64,000 nt of DNA from Falsirhodobacter deserti (lineage in GTDB: Bacteria; Pseudomonadota; Alphaproteobacteria; Rhodobacterales; Rhodobacteraceae), in the NCBI RefSeq assembly GCF_004015795.1, contig NZ_ML137218.1, positions 662,048 through 726,047 of the forward strand, read 5' to 3'. Position numbers and translations under genes: made by a program. Shown here piece after piece: positions 42,315-50,432 of the stretch. Every line of letters starts with the position of its first letter. Within the stretch, counting starts at the first letter, position 1. The notes below the pieces were generated by a model that saw only the letters and a program-made list of their open reading frames with translations, was not told the origin of the DNA and made no database searches.

Positions 42315-42434
42315 CCTCAATCCTCCGTTTCCTAAACATAACGGCGGACCACTTCATTGGGGGAGGATCACCACGTCCGAAGCCTTCAGAGAGCGAAGTA
42401 GTAGGGCTTGCGGTTCTCCCCGAGTGGCGGCGTC

Positions 42435-42469
42435 AGAGGTGATGGTGGGACGGAGCGGACTCTCGATCT
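42435..42469 (+). repeat. Dispersed repeat copy
   Basis: GATGGTGGGACGGAGCGGAC with TCTCGATC, just beyond the right end of IS3 and before the ElaA-like gene; matches the right half of the copy at 42981. Confidence 0.55.
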
Positions 42470-42477
42470 ACTTCCGA

Positions 42478-42912
42478 TCAGTAGTTCCGCATCGATAGAT
42501 GGGGGATGCCAGCGTCATCGAACATGTCGCCAAATGCCGTGAAGCCGAGTTTCTCGTAGAAGCCGAGTTTGTCGGCTTGTGCGGCAAGGTAGAACTTGTC
42601 CTGACTCTGGTTCCGCATCGCGTCCATCCCCTGAAGCATCATCGCCTTCGCAATGCCTTTGCCGCGAGCAGACATACGCACGGCGACCCGTCCGATTTTA
42701 ACATGCTGCTCCGTCTGGACGAGGCGCAGGGTCCCGACGACTTCTCCGTTGGAGATAGCTACGAGGTGGGTTGCGCGCAGGTCGTGCTCGTCAAGTTCCT
42801 CCTCCTCCGGCACTTGCTGTTCGAGCACGAACACTTCGCGCCGCAGGGCAAAGGCAAGATTGCAGAGTGCTGAAAACGGCGGGACGCTGAGGATGGTGAT
42901 ATCTTGGATCAT
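42478..42912 (-). CDS. GNAT-family N-acetyltransferase, ElaA-like
   Basis: About 144 residues from ATG 42912 (MIQDITIL); a longer frame begins at 42978, with no good ribosome binding site at either. The RREVFVLEQQVPEEEELDEHD segment is the ElaA signature, and VAVRMSARGKGIAKAM is the acetyl-CoA binding motif A (R/Q-x-x-G-x-G/A). The C-terminal FYEKLGFTAFGD is motif B. The substrate is unknown. It is bordered on both sides by copies of the dispersed repeat, as a one-gene module. Confidence 0.8.
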   Translation of the reverse strand: MIQDITILSVPPFSALCNLAFALRREVFVLEQQVPEEEELDEHDLRATHLVAISNGEVVGTLRLVQTEQHVKIGRVAVRMSARGKGIAKAMMLQGMDAMRNQSQDKFYLAAQADKLGFYEKLGFTAFGDMFDDAGIPHLSMRNY

Positions 42913-42980
42913 GCTACGGTCTACTTGCAGTGCCGTTGGCCCCGCAAGGGCAAGCCTTCCAAGGTCAATGATGGGCACGG

Positions 42981-43010
42981 ATGTCGAGGATTGGGACGAA
43001 GCGGACTCTC
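42981..43010 (+). repeat. Dispersed repeat copy
   Basis: TGTCGAGGATTGGGACGAAG with CGGACTCTCA between the ElaA-like gene and the kinase-like gene. One of the better copies of the right half (consensus GTCGAGGATGGGACGAAGCGGACATTCG). Confidence 0.6.
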
Positions 43011-43045
43011 ACTGTAACATGGACGGATGAACGTGAGGGCAATCT

Positions 43046-43576
43046 ATGAGTGCGTCATCCCGAAGGGTCATCTTCGTAGGACCTGGCGGTGCCGGAAAGA
43101 CGACGCTTGGCAAACAGGTGGCCGCTACCCTTGGATTTCCCTTCTACGATCTGGACGACATGTTCTGCGACCAGATCCTGAACATCAGAAGCTTCATTGG
43201 TCAGAATGGCTATGAGGCCTACTCCCACAGGAACGGTCTGCTCCTTGCGGGCTTCTTGGAGCAGGCCCCCTCCCGCATGGTGGCCGCTCTTTCGTCAGGG
43301 GTTCTCAGCAAAGACATGGCTGAGCCGCTGCGCGGCTGCCTCGTGACTCTGGTGCGAAACAGTGGCGACGCGTTTCTTGTCCTTCCACATCCTGACGATG
43401 AGCGAGCTGCAGAAATCGTGGCACGCCGGCAGGTGAGGCGAGGGTTTGGCCTCCTATATGAGCCGGAACGCCAGAAGTATCTCCGTCGCCTCACGGAATA
43501 TCGCGCCTTGGGCTTTCCGGAGCTTGTCGTATCGGACGCTGATCGCATCGCAATCAAGCCACCGAAGGACGGCTAA
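43046..43576 (+). CDS. Shikimate kinase-like P-loop protein
   Basis: A 176-residue protein with Walker A GPGGAGKTTLG near residue 12 and the YDLDDMF (Asp) pattern that follows it in shikimate and gluconate kinases. The Gly-rich and LID regions of true AroK (GGG and RP/RLxxRPLL) are missing or altered: the segment FLVLPHPDDERAAEIVARRQVRRG has the LID-like arginines. It probably is an accessory nucleoside or small-molecule kinase and not the housekeeping AroK. It is a one-gene module between repeat copies. Confidence 0.65.
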   Translation: MSASSRRVIFVGPGGAGKTTLGKQVAATLGFPFYDLDDMFCDQILNIRSFIGQNGYEAYSHRNGLLLAGFLEQAPSRMVAALSSGVLSKDMAEPLRGCLVTLVRNSGDAFLVLPHPDDERAAEIVARRQVRRGFGLLYEPERQKYLRRLTEYRALGFPELVVSDADRIAIKPPKDG

Positions 43577-43600
43577 GGGCTCTGGGCGCGGATGTGGCAG
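43574..43600 (+). repeat. Dispersed repeat copy (weak, left half)
   Basis: TAAGGGCTCTGGGCGCGGAT resembles the left half AAAGGGCTCT of the better copies at 50346 and 52774. It overlaps the end of the kinase-like gene. Confidence 0.4.
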
Positions 43601-43872
43601 CGCCGCGCCTGGCGCGGCTTAGGGTGGGACATTTGTATGTGCCGGCTGCTGTTCGCAATCGAGAATTTGGCGTGGCTTGCGGAAGTCGCTTATATGTATG
43701 CGGCCTGTGTCTCGGCTCGCGGGCCGTGGCCATTCTGGGGTTACGCACGCGCCGTGGTCTCATTAGCCGACAGGTCGATGACGACCCTTTGTCCCATCAG
43801 ACTCTGGGGGCGTATGTTCTCCGTTCCATGCTGTTCTCTCTCCTGCGAACTCCTTGATGGCTGGGGGTGCGA

Positions 43873-44946
43873 TCAGATCGCGTCCGCAGCCATGTCTCTA
43901 TCATGTGGGGCGTCGAACCGAGTGCCGTGGTGCAAGATGCTCCACGCCGTTCGGGCAAGCTTGTTGGCCAGCGCGATGGCAACCTTGTTGTGCGGCATTC
44001 GAGCTGCCGCGTCCGTTAGCCACGCGCCGAAGCTAAATGCAGGCCATCGGTGCGGGCGCATCATGATGACCTTTGCCGCCTGGACGAACAGCATTCGGAG
44101 GTATCGACTGCCGCGCTTGGTGATCCGGCCAAGGACCGTGCGCCCGCCGGTGCTGAACTGACGTGGCACCAACCCGACCCAGGCTGCGAAGTCGCGGCCA
44201 CGATCGAAGGCCTCACCTTTGCCGATCCCGGCAACCAAGGCTGTCGAGATCATCGGACCGATGCCGGGGATCGTCATGACGTTGACACAGTTCTCCTCGG
44301 CCTTGCTGACCTCGACGATCTCGGCCGAGATCGCTTCGATCCGCCCGTCGAGCGACTGCCAGTCGTCACGAAGACCCGTCAGGATGGCGCGCATTCTGGA
44401 TGACATCTCCTCGCGGCGTTGCTCGAGGATCGTGTCGAACGAGTTGTTCAGCGCCCGCAGGCCCGGACGGACGGTGATGTTCTGCTCGATCAGGAAGGCG
44501 CGGATCTGGTTGATGGTCGCAGTGCGCCGGGACACGAGGCGGGCCCGCACCCGGCGCAGCGCCTGAAGATCGAGCTGGTCCTGGCTCTTTTCGGATACGG
44601 TTCGCAAGTTCGGGCGCAACGCCGCCTCGGCGATGGCCTCGGCGTCGTTATAGTCGTTCTTCTGGCCCTTGTTGAACGGCTTGACGTAGATCGCCGGGAT
44701 GATGCGCGGCTCAAAGCCCATCCGGCGCAACGTCCGGCTGACGAAGTGGGCGCTGAGGCAGGCCTCCATGCCGACGACGCAGCGTGGAAGACCGTCGAAG
44801 ACAGTGGTCAGCGCCTGTCGTCGGATCTGCTGACGCAAGACCAACTGGCCCGTCTGATCGAAGCCGACCAGGTGGAACGTGTCCTTGCCGATGTCGATGC
44901 CAACGACGGCAAGGGTCTCAAGGCTTCCTGCTTTCTTCACGCGCAT
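43873..44946 (-). CDS. IS110-family transposase
   Basis: A 357-residue transposase from ATG 44946 (MRVKKAGSLE). IS110 marks are the N-terminal DEDD RuvC-like block (GIDIGKDTFHLVGF, then KNDYNDAEAIAEAAL), a coiled-coil middle, and the C-terminal Tnp_20 domain (IPGIGPMISTALVAGIG, WVGLVPRQFSTGG, LLRMLFVQAA-like). These elements lack terminal inverted repeats, so I cannot fix the borders; it lies between about 43.84 and 45.03 kb. It seems intact. Confidence 0.9.
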   Translation of the reverse strand: MRVKKAGSLETLAVVGIDIGKDTFHLVGFDQTGQLVLRQQIRRQALTTVFDGLPRCVVGMEACLSAHFVSRTLRRMGFEPRIIPAIYVKPFNKGQKNDYNDAEAIAEAALRPNLRTVSEKSQDQLDLQALRRVRARLVSRRTATINQIRAFLIEQNITVRPGLRALNNSFDTILEQRREEMSSRMRAILTGLRDDWQSLDGRIEAISAEIVEVSKAEENCVNVMTIPGIGPMISTALVAGIGKGEAFDRGRDFAAWVGLVPRQFSTGGRTVLGRITKRGSRYLRMLFVQAAKVIMMRPHRWPAFSFGAWLTDAAARMPHNKVAIALANKLARTAWSILHHGTRFDAPHDRDMAADAI

Positions 44947-45036
44947 GGCCGTTCTCCTTTCGATGCGGTGATCCCGTTCAGGATAACACGACGTTCGAGG
45001 GGAGCAGCCGGCACATCCCATTAGCCGACGTTGGGG

Positions 45037-45534
45037 TCACATCAGACGACGTGCCATGATCACTTCATCGACCTCTTCACCCTCGTGGATCATCCCGGCC
45101 GGAATGAGCCCGATGGCACGAAAGCCGCTCCGCTCATAGAAGCGGATCGCTCGACTGTTCTGGCTGCTCACGTTCAACTCGATCTGCAATACCCCGCTCT
45201 CTGCGGCAAATCTGGCTACAGCGTCCATAAGACCCTCAGCTAAGCCCTGTCCTCGTGCGCTGTCGCGCAGGTAGACCATGATGAGCGTGGACCGGTGCTT
45301 CATCTTGCTCGCTTGCTGGCGCAGCAAACCCATGATCCCCACGGGCTCCCCAGACTGAAAAGCTACGAATACAGGCATCTGCAACCTGCTGGCCCATTCG
45401 TGGTCAGACAGGGATGCCCAGTCTTCCACGCTGCTGGCGTATGCCGCTGGTTCCATCCGGAGCGCTTCCAGCCGTATCGCCTTGAACGTGGCAACATCAT
45501 CCTTCGTGAGTTGGCGGATTATTACATCAGGCAC
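45037..45534 (-). CDS. GNAT-family N-acetyltransferase
   Basis: A 165-residue acetyltransferase starting at GTG 45534; a strong AAGGAG at 45541-45546 lies 6 nt upstream. A longer frame is possible but unlikely. The acetyl-CoA motif is VYLRDSARGQGLAEGL, and the C-terminal NSRAIRFYERSGFRAIGLIP follows. Typical of the amino-acid or antibiotic-tolerance type, substrate unknown. Confidence 0.82.
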   Translation of the reverse strand: MPDVIIRQLTKDDVATFKAIRLEALRMEPAAYASSVEDWASLSDHEWASRLQMPVFVAFQSGEPVGIMGLLRQQASKMKHRSTLIMVYLRDSARGQGLAEGLMDAVARFAAESGVLQIELNVSSQNSRAIRFYERSGFRAIGLIPAGMIHEGEEVDEVIMARRLM

Positions 45535-45600
45535 AGGGGGCTCCTTTTTTCCCGGAGCATCCACCAGAAGTCCCCCTTGAGCAACCACGCGGGAAGGGCG

Positions 45601-45684
45601 GCTTTGGGCTCTAAACACCGATACTGCCTCGCCCGCGCTTGGCAGCGGACATGTAGTCGAGGATGGGACGAAGCCGCCATTCGT
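45601..45684 (+). repeat. Dispersed repeat copy (both halves, widely spaced)
   Basis: The left half GCTTTGGGCTCT (45601-45612) and the right half GTCGAGGATGGGACGAAGCC with GCCATTCG (45656-45683) lie between the GNAT and LysR genes, 43 nt apart. Confidence 0.6.
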
Positions 45685-45688
45685 TAGA

Positions 45689-46573
45689 TCAGGCTCCGGC
45701 AGCTTTTGTCTCCAGATGCCCGGCCATGAAATCGACGAAGACGCGGACCTTCGGTGACAGGTTGCGGCTGGACGGCCAGACCGCCCTGAACTCGACGGTG
45801 CCGGATGCAGCGCCATCAAGGATCGCGACAAGGCTTCCGTGCTCCAGGTGTTCGCGCACGGCGAAGACAGGAAGGCAAGCTATGCCCTGACCGGCCTCGG
45901 CCATGACGACGAGCGGCTCTATGGTGCTGGCAACGGCGGTGACAGGCAGGTTGATGGGGCGGGCCAGCGGCCACTCTTCCAGTCGCCCGGTCGTGGGATA
46001 GCGGTGATGTAGGCAACGGTGTCGAGCCAGATCGCTGATCGACCTAGGGCGTCCGTGCACTGTAAGGTAATTCGGACTTGCGACCAGGCTGTAGCCGAAC
46101 GCCCCCAGAGTTCGGGTCATTAGGCGAGAGTCCTCTGCCTGACCCGTGCGGATGACGACATCAAATCCTTCTTCGACCAGCTCAACCATGCGGTCGGTGA
46201 AATCGAGATCGAGCTGCACGTCCGGCCACGCCCGCATGAAGGCCGTCAGCACCGGCATCATCAGCATCCCCACAAGCGGAAGGCTGACGCGGAGCTTGCC
46301 CTGAGGCGCTGCGCGGGACTGCGACAGTTCCGCCTCGGCGGCTTCCACCTCATGCAAGATGCGGCGGCACCGGACCAGCAGCAGTTCGCCCTCTGGTGTT
46401 AAGGCAACGGATCGGGTGGACCGATGCAGAAGCCGGACGGCGAGTCTGTTCTCAAGGCGCGCGATGGCCTTTCCAACGGCGGAGGCGGAGATGCCCAGCT
46501 TTTGTGCCGCGACGGTGAAGCTGCGGGCCTCGGCCGCGAGGACAAAAGCATGGAGCGTGTTCAGGTTGTCCAT
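45689..46573 (-). CDS. LysR-family transcriptional regulator
   Basis: A 294-residue regulator with an N-terminal HTH (HAFVLAAEARSFTVAAQKLGISASAVGKAI) and the effector-binding domain from ~90. It is divergent from an MFS exporter (46682), the common arrangement in which the regulator controls the pump. An ATTG-N4-CAAT element lies between them. Confidence 0.9.
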   Translation of the reverse strand: MDNLNTLHAFVLAAEARSFTVAAQKLGISASAVGKAIARLENRLAVRLLHRSTRSVALTPEGELLLVRCRRILHEVEAAEAELSQSRAAPQGKLRVSLPLVGMLMMPVLTAFMRAWPDVQLDLDFTDRMVELVEEGFDVVIRTGQAEDSRLMTRTLGAFGYSLVASPNYLTVHGRPRSISDLARHRCLHHRYPTTGRLEEWPLARPINLPVTAVASTIEPLVVMAEAGQGIACLPVFAVREHLEHGSLVAILDGAASGTVEFRAVWPSSRNLSPKVRVFVDFMAGHLETKAAGA

Positions 46574-46585
46574 TGCTAGATTCCA

Positions 46586-46597
46586 ATTGCGGACAAT
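46586..46597. promoter_or_regulatory. Possible LysR binding site
   Basis: ATTGCGGACAAT, a 4-bp inverted repeat with 4-nt centre, is located in the 108-nt gap between the LysR and MFS genes. The pattern is short and may be chance. Confidence 0.3.
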
Positions 46598-46681
46598 CCG
46601 TCCGTTGTATTGCGAACATCGGGGTCATTATCGCCCGTGAGACCATCGTCTACCAGAAGGCATGCCCCGAAAGGAATGACG

Positions 46682-47836
46682 ATGACCACCAGTGCCGCGA
46701 CCCTACCCGCAGACCGCCTTCCCTTAGTCAGCCTTCTTGCCCTTGCCATGGCAGGGTTCATCACCATCCTGACGGAAGCCCTTCCGGCGGGGGTGCTGTC
46801 GCTGATGAGCCGTGACTTCCAAACCTCCGAGGCGCTGATCGGGCAGACTGTCACCGTCTACGCGCTCGGCTCCCTGCTGGCGGCGATTCCGCTGACGACC
46901 GCAACGCAAGGGTGGAGGCGACGTCCCCTGCTGTTGCTCGCGGTCGGCGGGTTCGCCGTGGCCAACACCCTCACCGCGATCACGGACAGCTATGCGGTGC
47001 TTCTGGGCGCGAGGTTCATTGCAGGCATCTGTGCGGGTCTGGTCTGGGCGCTTCTGGCGGGCTACGCCTCCCGAATGGTGCCCCCGCACCTTCAGGGGCG
47101 GGCGATTGCCGTGGCGATGGTCGGAACCCCTCTGGCACTGGCCTTGGGCATTCCTGCGGGAACGCTCCTCGGCAAAGAACTCGGCTGGCGGATGACCTTC
47201 GGGTTGATGAGCGTGATGACCGTTTTCCTGATCTTGTGGATCGTGGCAAAGCTGCCGGACTTCCCAGGCTCCACAGCAGAGCAGAGGGCGTCATTGCGCA
47301 GGGTTTTCACCTTGCAGGGGGTGCGGCCCGTTCTGTTCATGACACTTGCCTTCGTCCTCGCGCACAACGTCTTCTACACCTACATCGCGCCATTCCTGCA
47401 CGCGGGCGGCATGGGGACACGCATCGACGCAGTGCTCCTGACCTTTGGGGTCGCCTCCTTGCTCGGCATATGGGGCGTGGGAACACTGGTGGACCGGCAC
47501 CTTCGGGCGCTGATCCTCGCCAGCTTCCTGATGTTCGCAATCTCGGCAATCGGCTTCGGGATTTGGCCCGATGCGCCAGCGGCTATCTATGCCAGCACCA
47601 TCGTCTGGGGCCTGTCTTTCGGTGGGTCGGCCACGCTGTTCCAGACGGCATCGGCCAAAGCCGCGGGCGAAAGCGCAGACGTCGCCCAATCGATGATTGT
47701 CACCGTCTGGAACATCGGAATCGCGGGCGGCGGGATCGTCGGAGGGCTGGTGCTGGATCACTGGGGCGTGACGATCCTGCCCTGGACCTTGGTGTTCATG
47801 CTTGCCGCTGGCTTGGCGGTGGCATTGCGCAGGTAA
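46682..47836 (+). CDS. MFS transporter (drug:H+ antiporter-like, DHA1 type)
   Basis: A 384-residue protein with 12 expected helices, start ATG 46682 behind AAGG (an ATG two codons upstream is possible). The GFRxGRR-type motif A after helix 2 is altered (TATQGWRRRPLLLLA), and motif C (GIPAGTLLGKELGWRMTF) is typical of the sugar/arabinose efflux or chloramphenicol-resistance DHA1 exporters. It is controlled in all likelihood by the divergent LysR gene. Confidence 0.88.
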   Translation: MTTSAATLPADRLPLVSLLALAMAGFITILTEALPAGVLSLMSRDFQTSEALIGQTVTVYALGSLLAAIPLTTATQGWRRRPLLLLAVGGFAVANTLTAITDSYAVLLGARFIAGICAGLVWALLAGYASRMVPPHLQGRAIAVAMVGTPLALALGIPAGTLLGKELGWRMTFGLMSVMTVFLILWIVAKLPDFPGSTAEQRASLRRVFTLQGVRPVLFMTLAFVLAHNVFYTYIAPFLHAGGMGTRIDAVLLTFGVASLLGIWGVGTLVDRHLRALILASFLMFAISAIGFGIWPDAPAAIYASTIVWGLSFGGSATLFQTASAKAAGESADVAQSMIVTVWNIGIAGGGIVGGLVLDHWGVTILPWTLVFMLAAGLAVALRR

Positions 47837-47866
47837 AGTTTGCTGATCAAGGGAATAGAGGAGAAG

Positions 47867-47885
47867 GTCTGCAAAGGGCTCTGAC
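47867..47885 (+). repeat. Dispersed repeat copy (left half)
   Basis: GTCTGCAAAGGGCTCTGAC just after the MFS gene; identical in its first 16 nt to the left half at 50349. Confidence 0.6.
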
Positions 47886-47936
47886 TCCCGATGCAGCAGG
47901 ACCTTGGCCGCTGATGCGGCTTCGGGATCGGCACGA

Positions 47937-48365
47937 TCACAAAAAAAACGAAAACGCTCCTTCTCCAGCAACGCCGAACTTCTGGTAGAAGCCGATCGCC
48001 GCCGCGTTCCATCGCGGCGTCTGCCATTCGAGCCGAATGGCTCCGGCTTGTCGTGCGGCTTCGGCCACTGCCTGCAACAGGTGGCCTCCGAGACCGAGGC
48101 CGCGGCTGGACTCGGCCACAAACAGGCAATCGAGATTTCCCGTTCGTGCGCCCTGCCAGAGGGCGTAGTCGAAGGTCAGCGCTGCGTAACCGAGCAGGTT
48201 GTCCAGTTCCGCCACGAACAGGTGGACCGGCCGCTCGGACTGCCGCAGCAGATCGTCCAGAGCCGGGGCCGTCAGGCTCGCCGCGCTGCGCTCGAACGCG
48301 GCATGGGCGTGGATCAAGGGCAAAAGCTGCCCGCCATCGTCCAGCCGTGCCGCGCGGATCCTCAT
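47937..48365 (-). CDS. GNAT-family N-acetyltransferase
   Basis: A 142-residue acetyltransferase from ATG 48365, which overlaps the rhodanese stop by 4 nt. Motif A is LFVAESSRGLGLGGHLL and motif B GAIRLEWQTPRWNAAAIGFYQKFG. The gene ends in a T8 run inside the last codons (FSFFL), a homopolymer that could slip but is not in a position to switch the gene off. Substrate unknown. Confidence 0.8.
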   Translation of the reverse strand: MRIRAARLDDGGQLLPLIHAHAAFERSAASLTAPALDDLLRQSERPVHLFVAELDNLLGYAALTFDYALWQGARTGNLDCLFVAESSRGLGLGGHLLQAVAEAARQAGAIRLEWQTPRWNAAAIGFYQKFGVAGEGAFSFFL

Positions 48366-48757
48366 GCGCCCGTCGCCAAGTCGAACCCCTCGTCGATCCA
48401 GCCGGTGATGCCGCCGGCCATGATCTTCACTGGCAGGCCCAGTTCGGCCAGCCGAAGCGCCCCGCGCGCCGCGCCGTTGCAGTGCGGACCGGCGCAGTAG
48501 GTCACGAACAGCGTGCCCTCCGGCCACGCGCTCATCTTCGAGCGCGTGATCTTACCATGCGGCAGAAGGACCGCGCCGGGGATGTGACCGGCGGCGAACA
48601 GCGCGGGGCTGCGCACGTCGAGGAGCACGAAGTCCGCATCCTTCGACAGCGCGTCATGCACGTCCCAGCAGTCGGTCTCGAAGGTGAACTCCGTTGCGAA
48701 GTGCCGACGTGCGGCTTCGGCAGGTGCGGCGGGGATCTGCGTGACGGCGCTTGGCAT
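48362..48757 (-). CDS. Rhodanese-like domain protein
   Basis: A 131-residue single-domain rhodanese. The start is ATG 48757 with AAGGA 7 nt upstream. It contains VLLDVRSPALFAAGHIPGAVLLPH and an active-site loop with Cys in VTYCAGPHCNGA (a second Cys lies within the loop), then GGITGWIDEGF. Such proteins move sulfane sulfur. The gene is divergent from the AraC/DJ-1 regulator; this pairing is common in Rhizobiales and Rhodobacterales. Confidence 0.88.
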   Translation of the reverse strand: MPSAVTQIPAAPAEAARRHFATEFTFETDCWDVHDALSKDADFVLLDVRSPALFAAGHIPGAVLLPHGKITRSKMSAWPEGTLFVTYCAGPHCNGAARGALRLAELGLPVKIMAGGITGWIDEGFDLATGA

Positions 48758-48787
48758 CGGAATATCCTTCAGGGCTGATGGCAGGAT

Positions 48788-49828
48788 ATGGCGCTGCGCC
48801 TGGTTTCGTGCCAATTGGCAGGAATGACATCCTCCATCGATATCCTGCCAAACCGAACAACGGGGCCGCTGGTCGCGGCGCTCCTCTATGACGGGCTCTG
48901 CACGTTCGAGTTCGGCATCGTCTCGGAGGTGTTCGGGCTGGAGCGCCCCGAGATGGGGCCGGGATGGTATCGCTTCGCCAGCTGCGCCATCGAACCCGGC
49001 CCGCTGCGCGCGCAGGGCGGGTTCTCCATCACTCCGGATCAGGGGCCGGATCTTCTGGAAGAGGCCGACATCATCGTCGTTCCGGGGTGGAAGGGCGCAT
49101 CCGTGGACGTGCCCGAGGCGCTGTCGAAGCGGTTGCGGGCCGTGCATGACCGTGGCGCGCGGCTGGTTTCCATCTGTTCGGGCGCGTTCGTTCTGGCCGC
49201 GACGGGGCTTCTGGACGGGGCGGTGGCGGCGACGCATTGGCGTTCTGCGGATGCCCTGCGTGCGCGGTTTCCGAGGGTCGAGGTGGATGCCGCTTCGCTC
49301 TACCGCTGCCACGGCCGGGTCTCCACTTCTGCCGGAAGCGCGGCCGGGATCGACCTGCTGATCGAGATCGTGAAGCGCGATTTCGGTCCCGAGGCCGCCA
49401 ACTCGGTCGCGCGGCGTCTGGTCGTGCCGGCCCACCGGACGGGCGGGCAGGCGCAGTTCCTTGAACGCCCGGTGCCGGCCCATCGCGGAGGGCAGATCGC
49501 GCCGCTTCTTGACCGGATGCGCGAGACTCTGGATCAGGACTGGCCGGTGGAGCGCATGGCCCGAAATTGCGGGATGAGCCTGCGCACTTTCCTTCGGCGC
49601 TTCCACGACGCGACCGGCAGCACGCCGGGAGACTGGCTGATCGCCGAGCGGGTCGAGGCGGCGAAGACCCTGCTGTGCGGCGGCCCGCTCGGCATCGAGG
49701 CGGTCGCCGAGGCGGTGGGCTTCGGATCGGCCCACGCCCTGCGCCACCACTTCCGCACCCGCACCGGGCTCGCGCCCTCGGCCTACCGGCAGCGGTTCCT
49801 GCCGGTGGCAGAGGTCCACAAGGCATGA
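48788..49828 (+). CDS. GlxA/FtrA-type AraC-family regulator with DJ-1/PfpI domain
   Basis: About 346 residues, with a DJ-1/PfpI-like sensor (VAALLYDGLCTFEFGIVSEVFGL near 27-50; the nucleophile-elbow ICSGAFVLAATG later) and a C-terminal AraC HTH (NCGMSLRTFLRRFHDATGSTPGDWL, then VGFGSAHALRHHFRTRTG). An ATG at 48824 would give a 334-residue form and has about equal support; no clear ribosome binding site decides. Because of its place it probably controls the rhodanese-GNAT pair. Confidence 0.85.
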   Translation: MALRLVSCQLAGMTSSIDILPNRTTGPLVAALLYDGLCTFEFGIVSEVFGLERPEMGPGWYRFASCAIEPGPLRAQGGFSITPDQGPDLLEEADIIVVPGWKGASVDVPEALSKRLRAVHDRGARLVSICSGAFVLAATGLLDGAVAATHWRSADALRARFPRVEVDAASLYRCHGRVSTSAGSAAGIDLLIEIVKRDFGPEAANSVARRLVVPAHRTGGQAQFLERPVPAHRGGQIAPLLDRMRETLDQDWPVERMARNCGMSLRTFLRRFHDATGSTPGDWLIAERVEAAKTLLCGGPLGIEAVAEAVGFGSAHALRHHFRTRTGLAPSAYRQRFLPVAEVHKA

Positions 49829-49950
49829 CCGCCTGAGGCATCAGCCCCGTGGAGATGACACGGGACCGGCTCGGAAAGAGCAGGACGGCCATTGGGCAAA
49901 CTCGGGTTTCTCATTATGAACCCGGAGACGACACTGACGAGGAAACGTTC

Positions 49951-50340
49951 ATGGAAATCCGCATAGCCGCCGCGGCCATCGTTCGGGAGGATGGAGCCAC
50001 CCTGCTTGTCCGAAAGCGGAAAACCTTTGCCTTCATGCAGCCCGGTGGGAAGATCGATAGCAACGAAGCTTCCCTGGATGCCCTTCGCCGCGAACTTTCC
50101 GAGGAGCTCGCGCTGGATGTGCGGCCGGAGGACACGGAATATCTCGGTCGCTTTTCAGCGCCCGCTGCCAACGAGCCCGGCTGCACCGTCACGGCCGAGA
50201 TGTTCCGCGTGCAGTTGAATAATGACGTCGAAGCACAAGCGGAGATCGAAGAGGCTCGTTGGGTGCTCCCCGGCGCGGAAAGCCAACTTAATCTCGCTCC
50301 TCTGACACGGGACGTGGTTCTACCTGCAATCTGGGGCTGA
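49951..50340 (+). CDS. NUDIX hydrolase
   Basis: A 129-residue NUDIX protein (ATG 49951). The Nudix box GGKIDSNEASLDALRRELSEELAL at residues 32-55 has the full G-x5-E-x7-REUxEExGU pattern. These enzymes hydrolyse nucleoside diphosphate-linked compounds. It ends 5 nt before a repeat copy. Confidence 0.85.
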   Translation: MEIRIAAAAIVREDGATLLVRKRKTFAFMQPGGKIDSNEASLDALRRELSEELALDVRPEDTEYLGRFSAPAANEPGCTVTAEMFRVQLNNDVEAQAEIEEARWVLPGAESQLNLAPLTRDVVLPAIWG

Positions 50341-50345
50341 TCTCG

Positions 50346-50390
50346 AACGTCTGCAAAGGGCTCTTCATGTCGAGGATGGGACAATTCGGA
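50346..50390 (+). repeat. Dispersed repeat copy (full, best example)
   Basis: AACGTCTGCAAAGGGCTCTT with CATGTCGAGGATGGGACAAT and TCGG. It matches the copy at 52774-52820 at all but a few positions and shows the whole unit: left half CTGCAAAGGGCTCT, right half GTCGAGGATGGGAC. Confidence 0.75.
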
Positions 50391-50432
50391 TACTTAACGA
50401 GTGAACACCGGCATCGGAAATTTCGCTCGACA

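Larger units (their letters stand above)
41154..42370 (-). mobile_element. IS3-family insertion sequence
   Basis: An element of about 1217 bp with two overlapping transposase frames on the minus strand. The ends are imperfect inverted repeats: TGATCAGCCCC...TGAGTGGTCC at 41154-41177 and TGATCCTCCCCC...TGAAGTGGTCC (complement) at the right end (42347-42370). No clear target duplication was found beside either end, which fits the broken LysE gene on the left. Confidence 0.85.

Noticed and set aside
43592-44161. 189-codon plus-strand frame running into IS110
   Set aside because: Lies antisense to the IS110 transposase over its second half and has no conserved feature.
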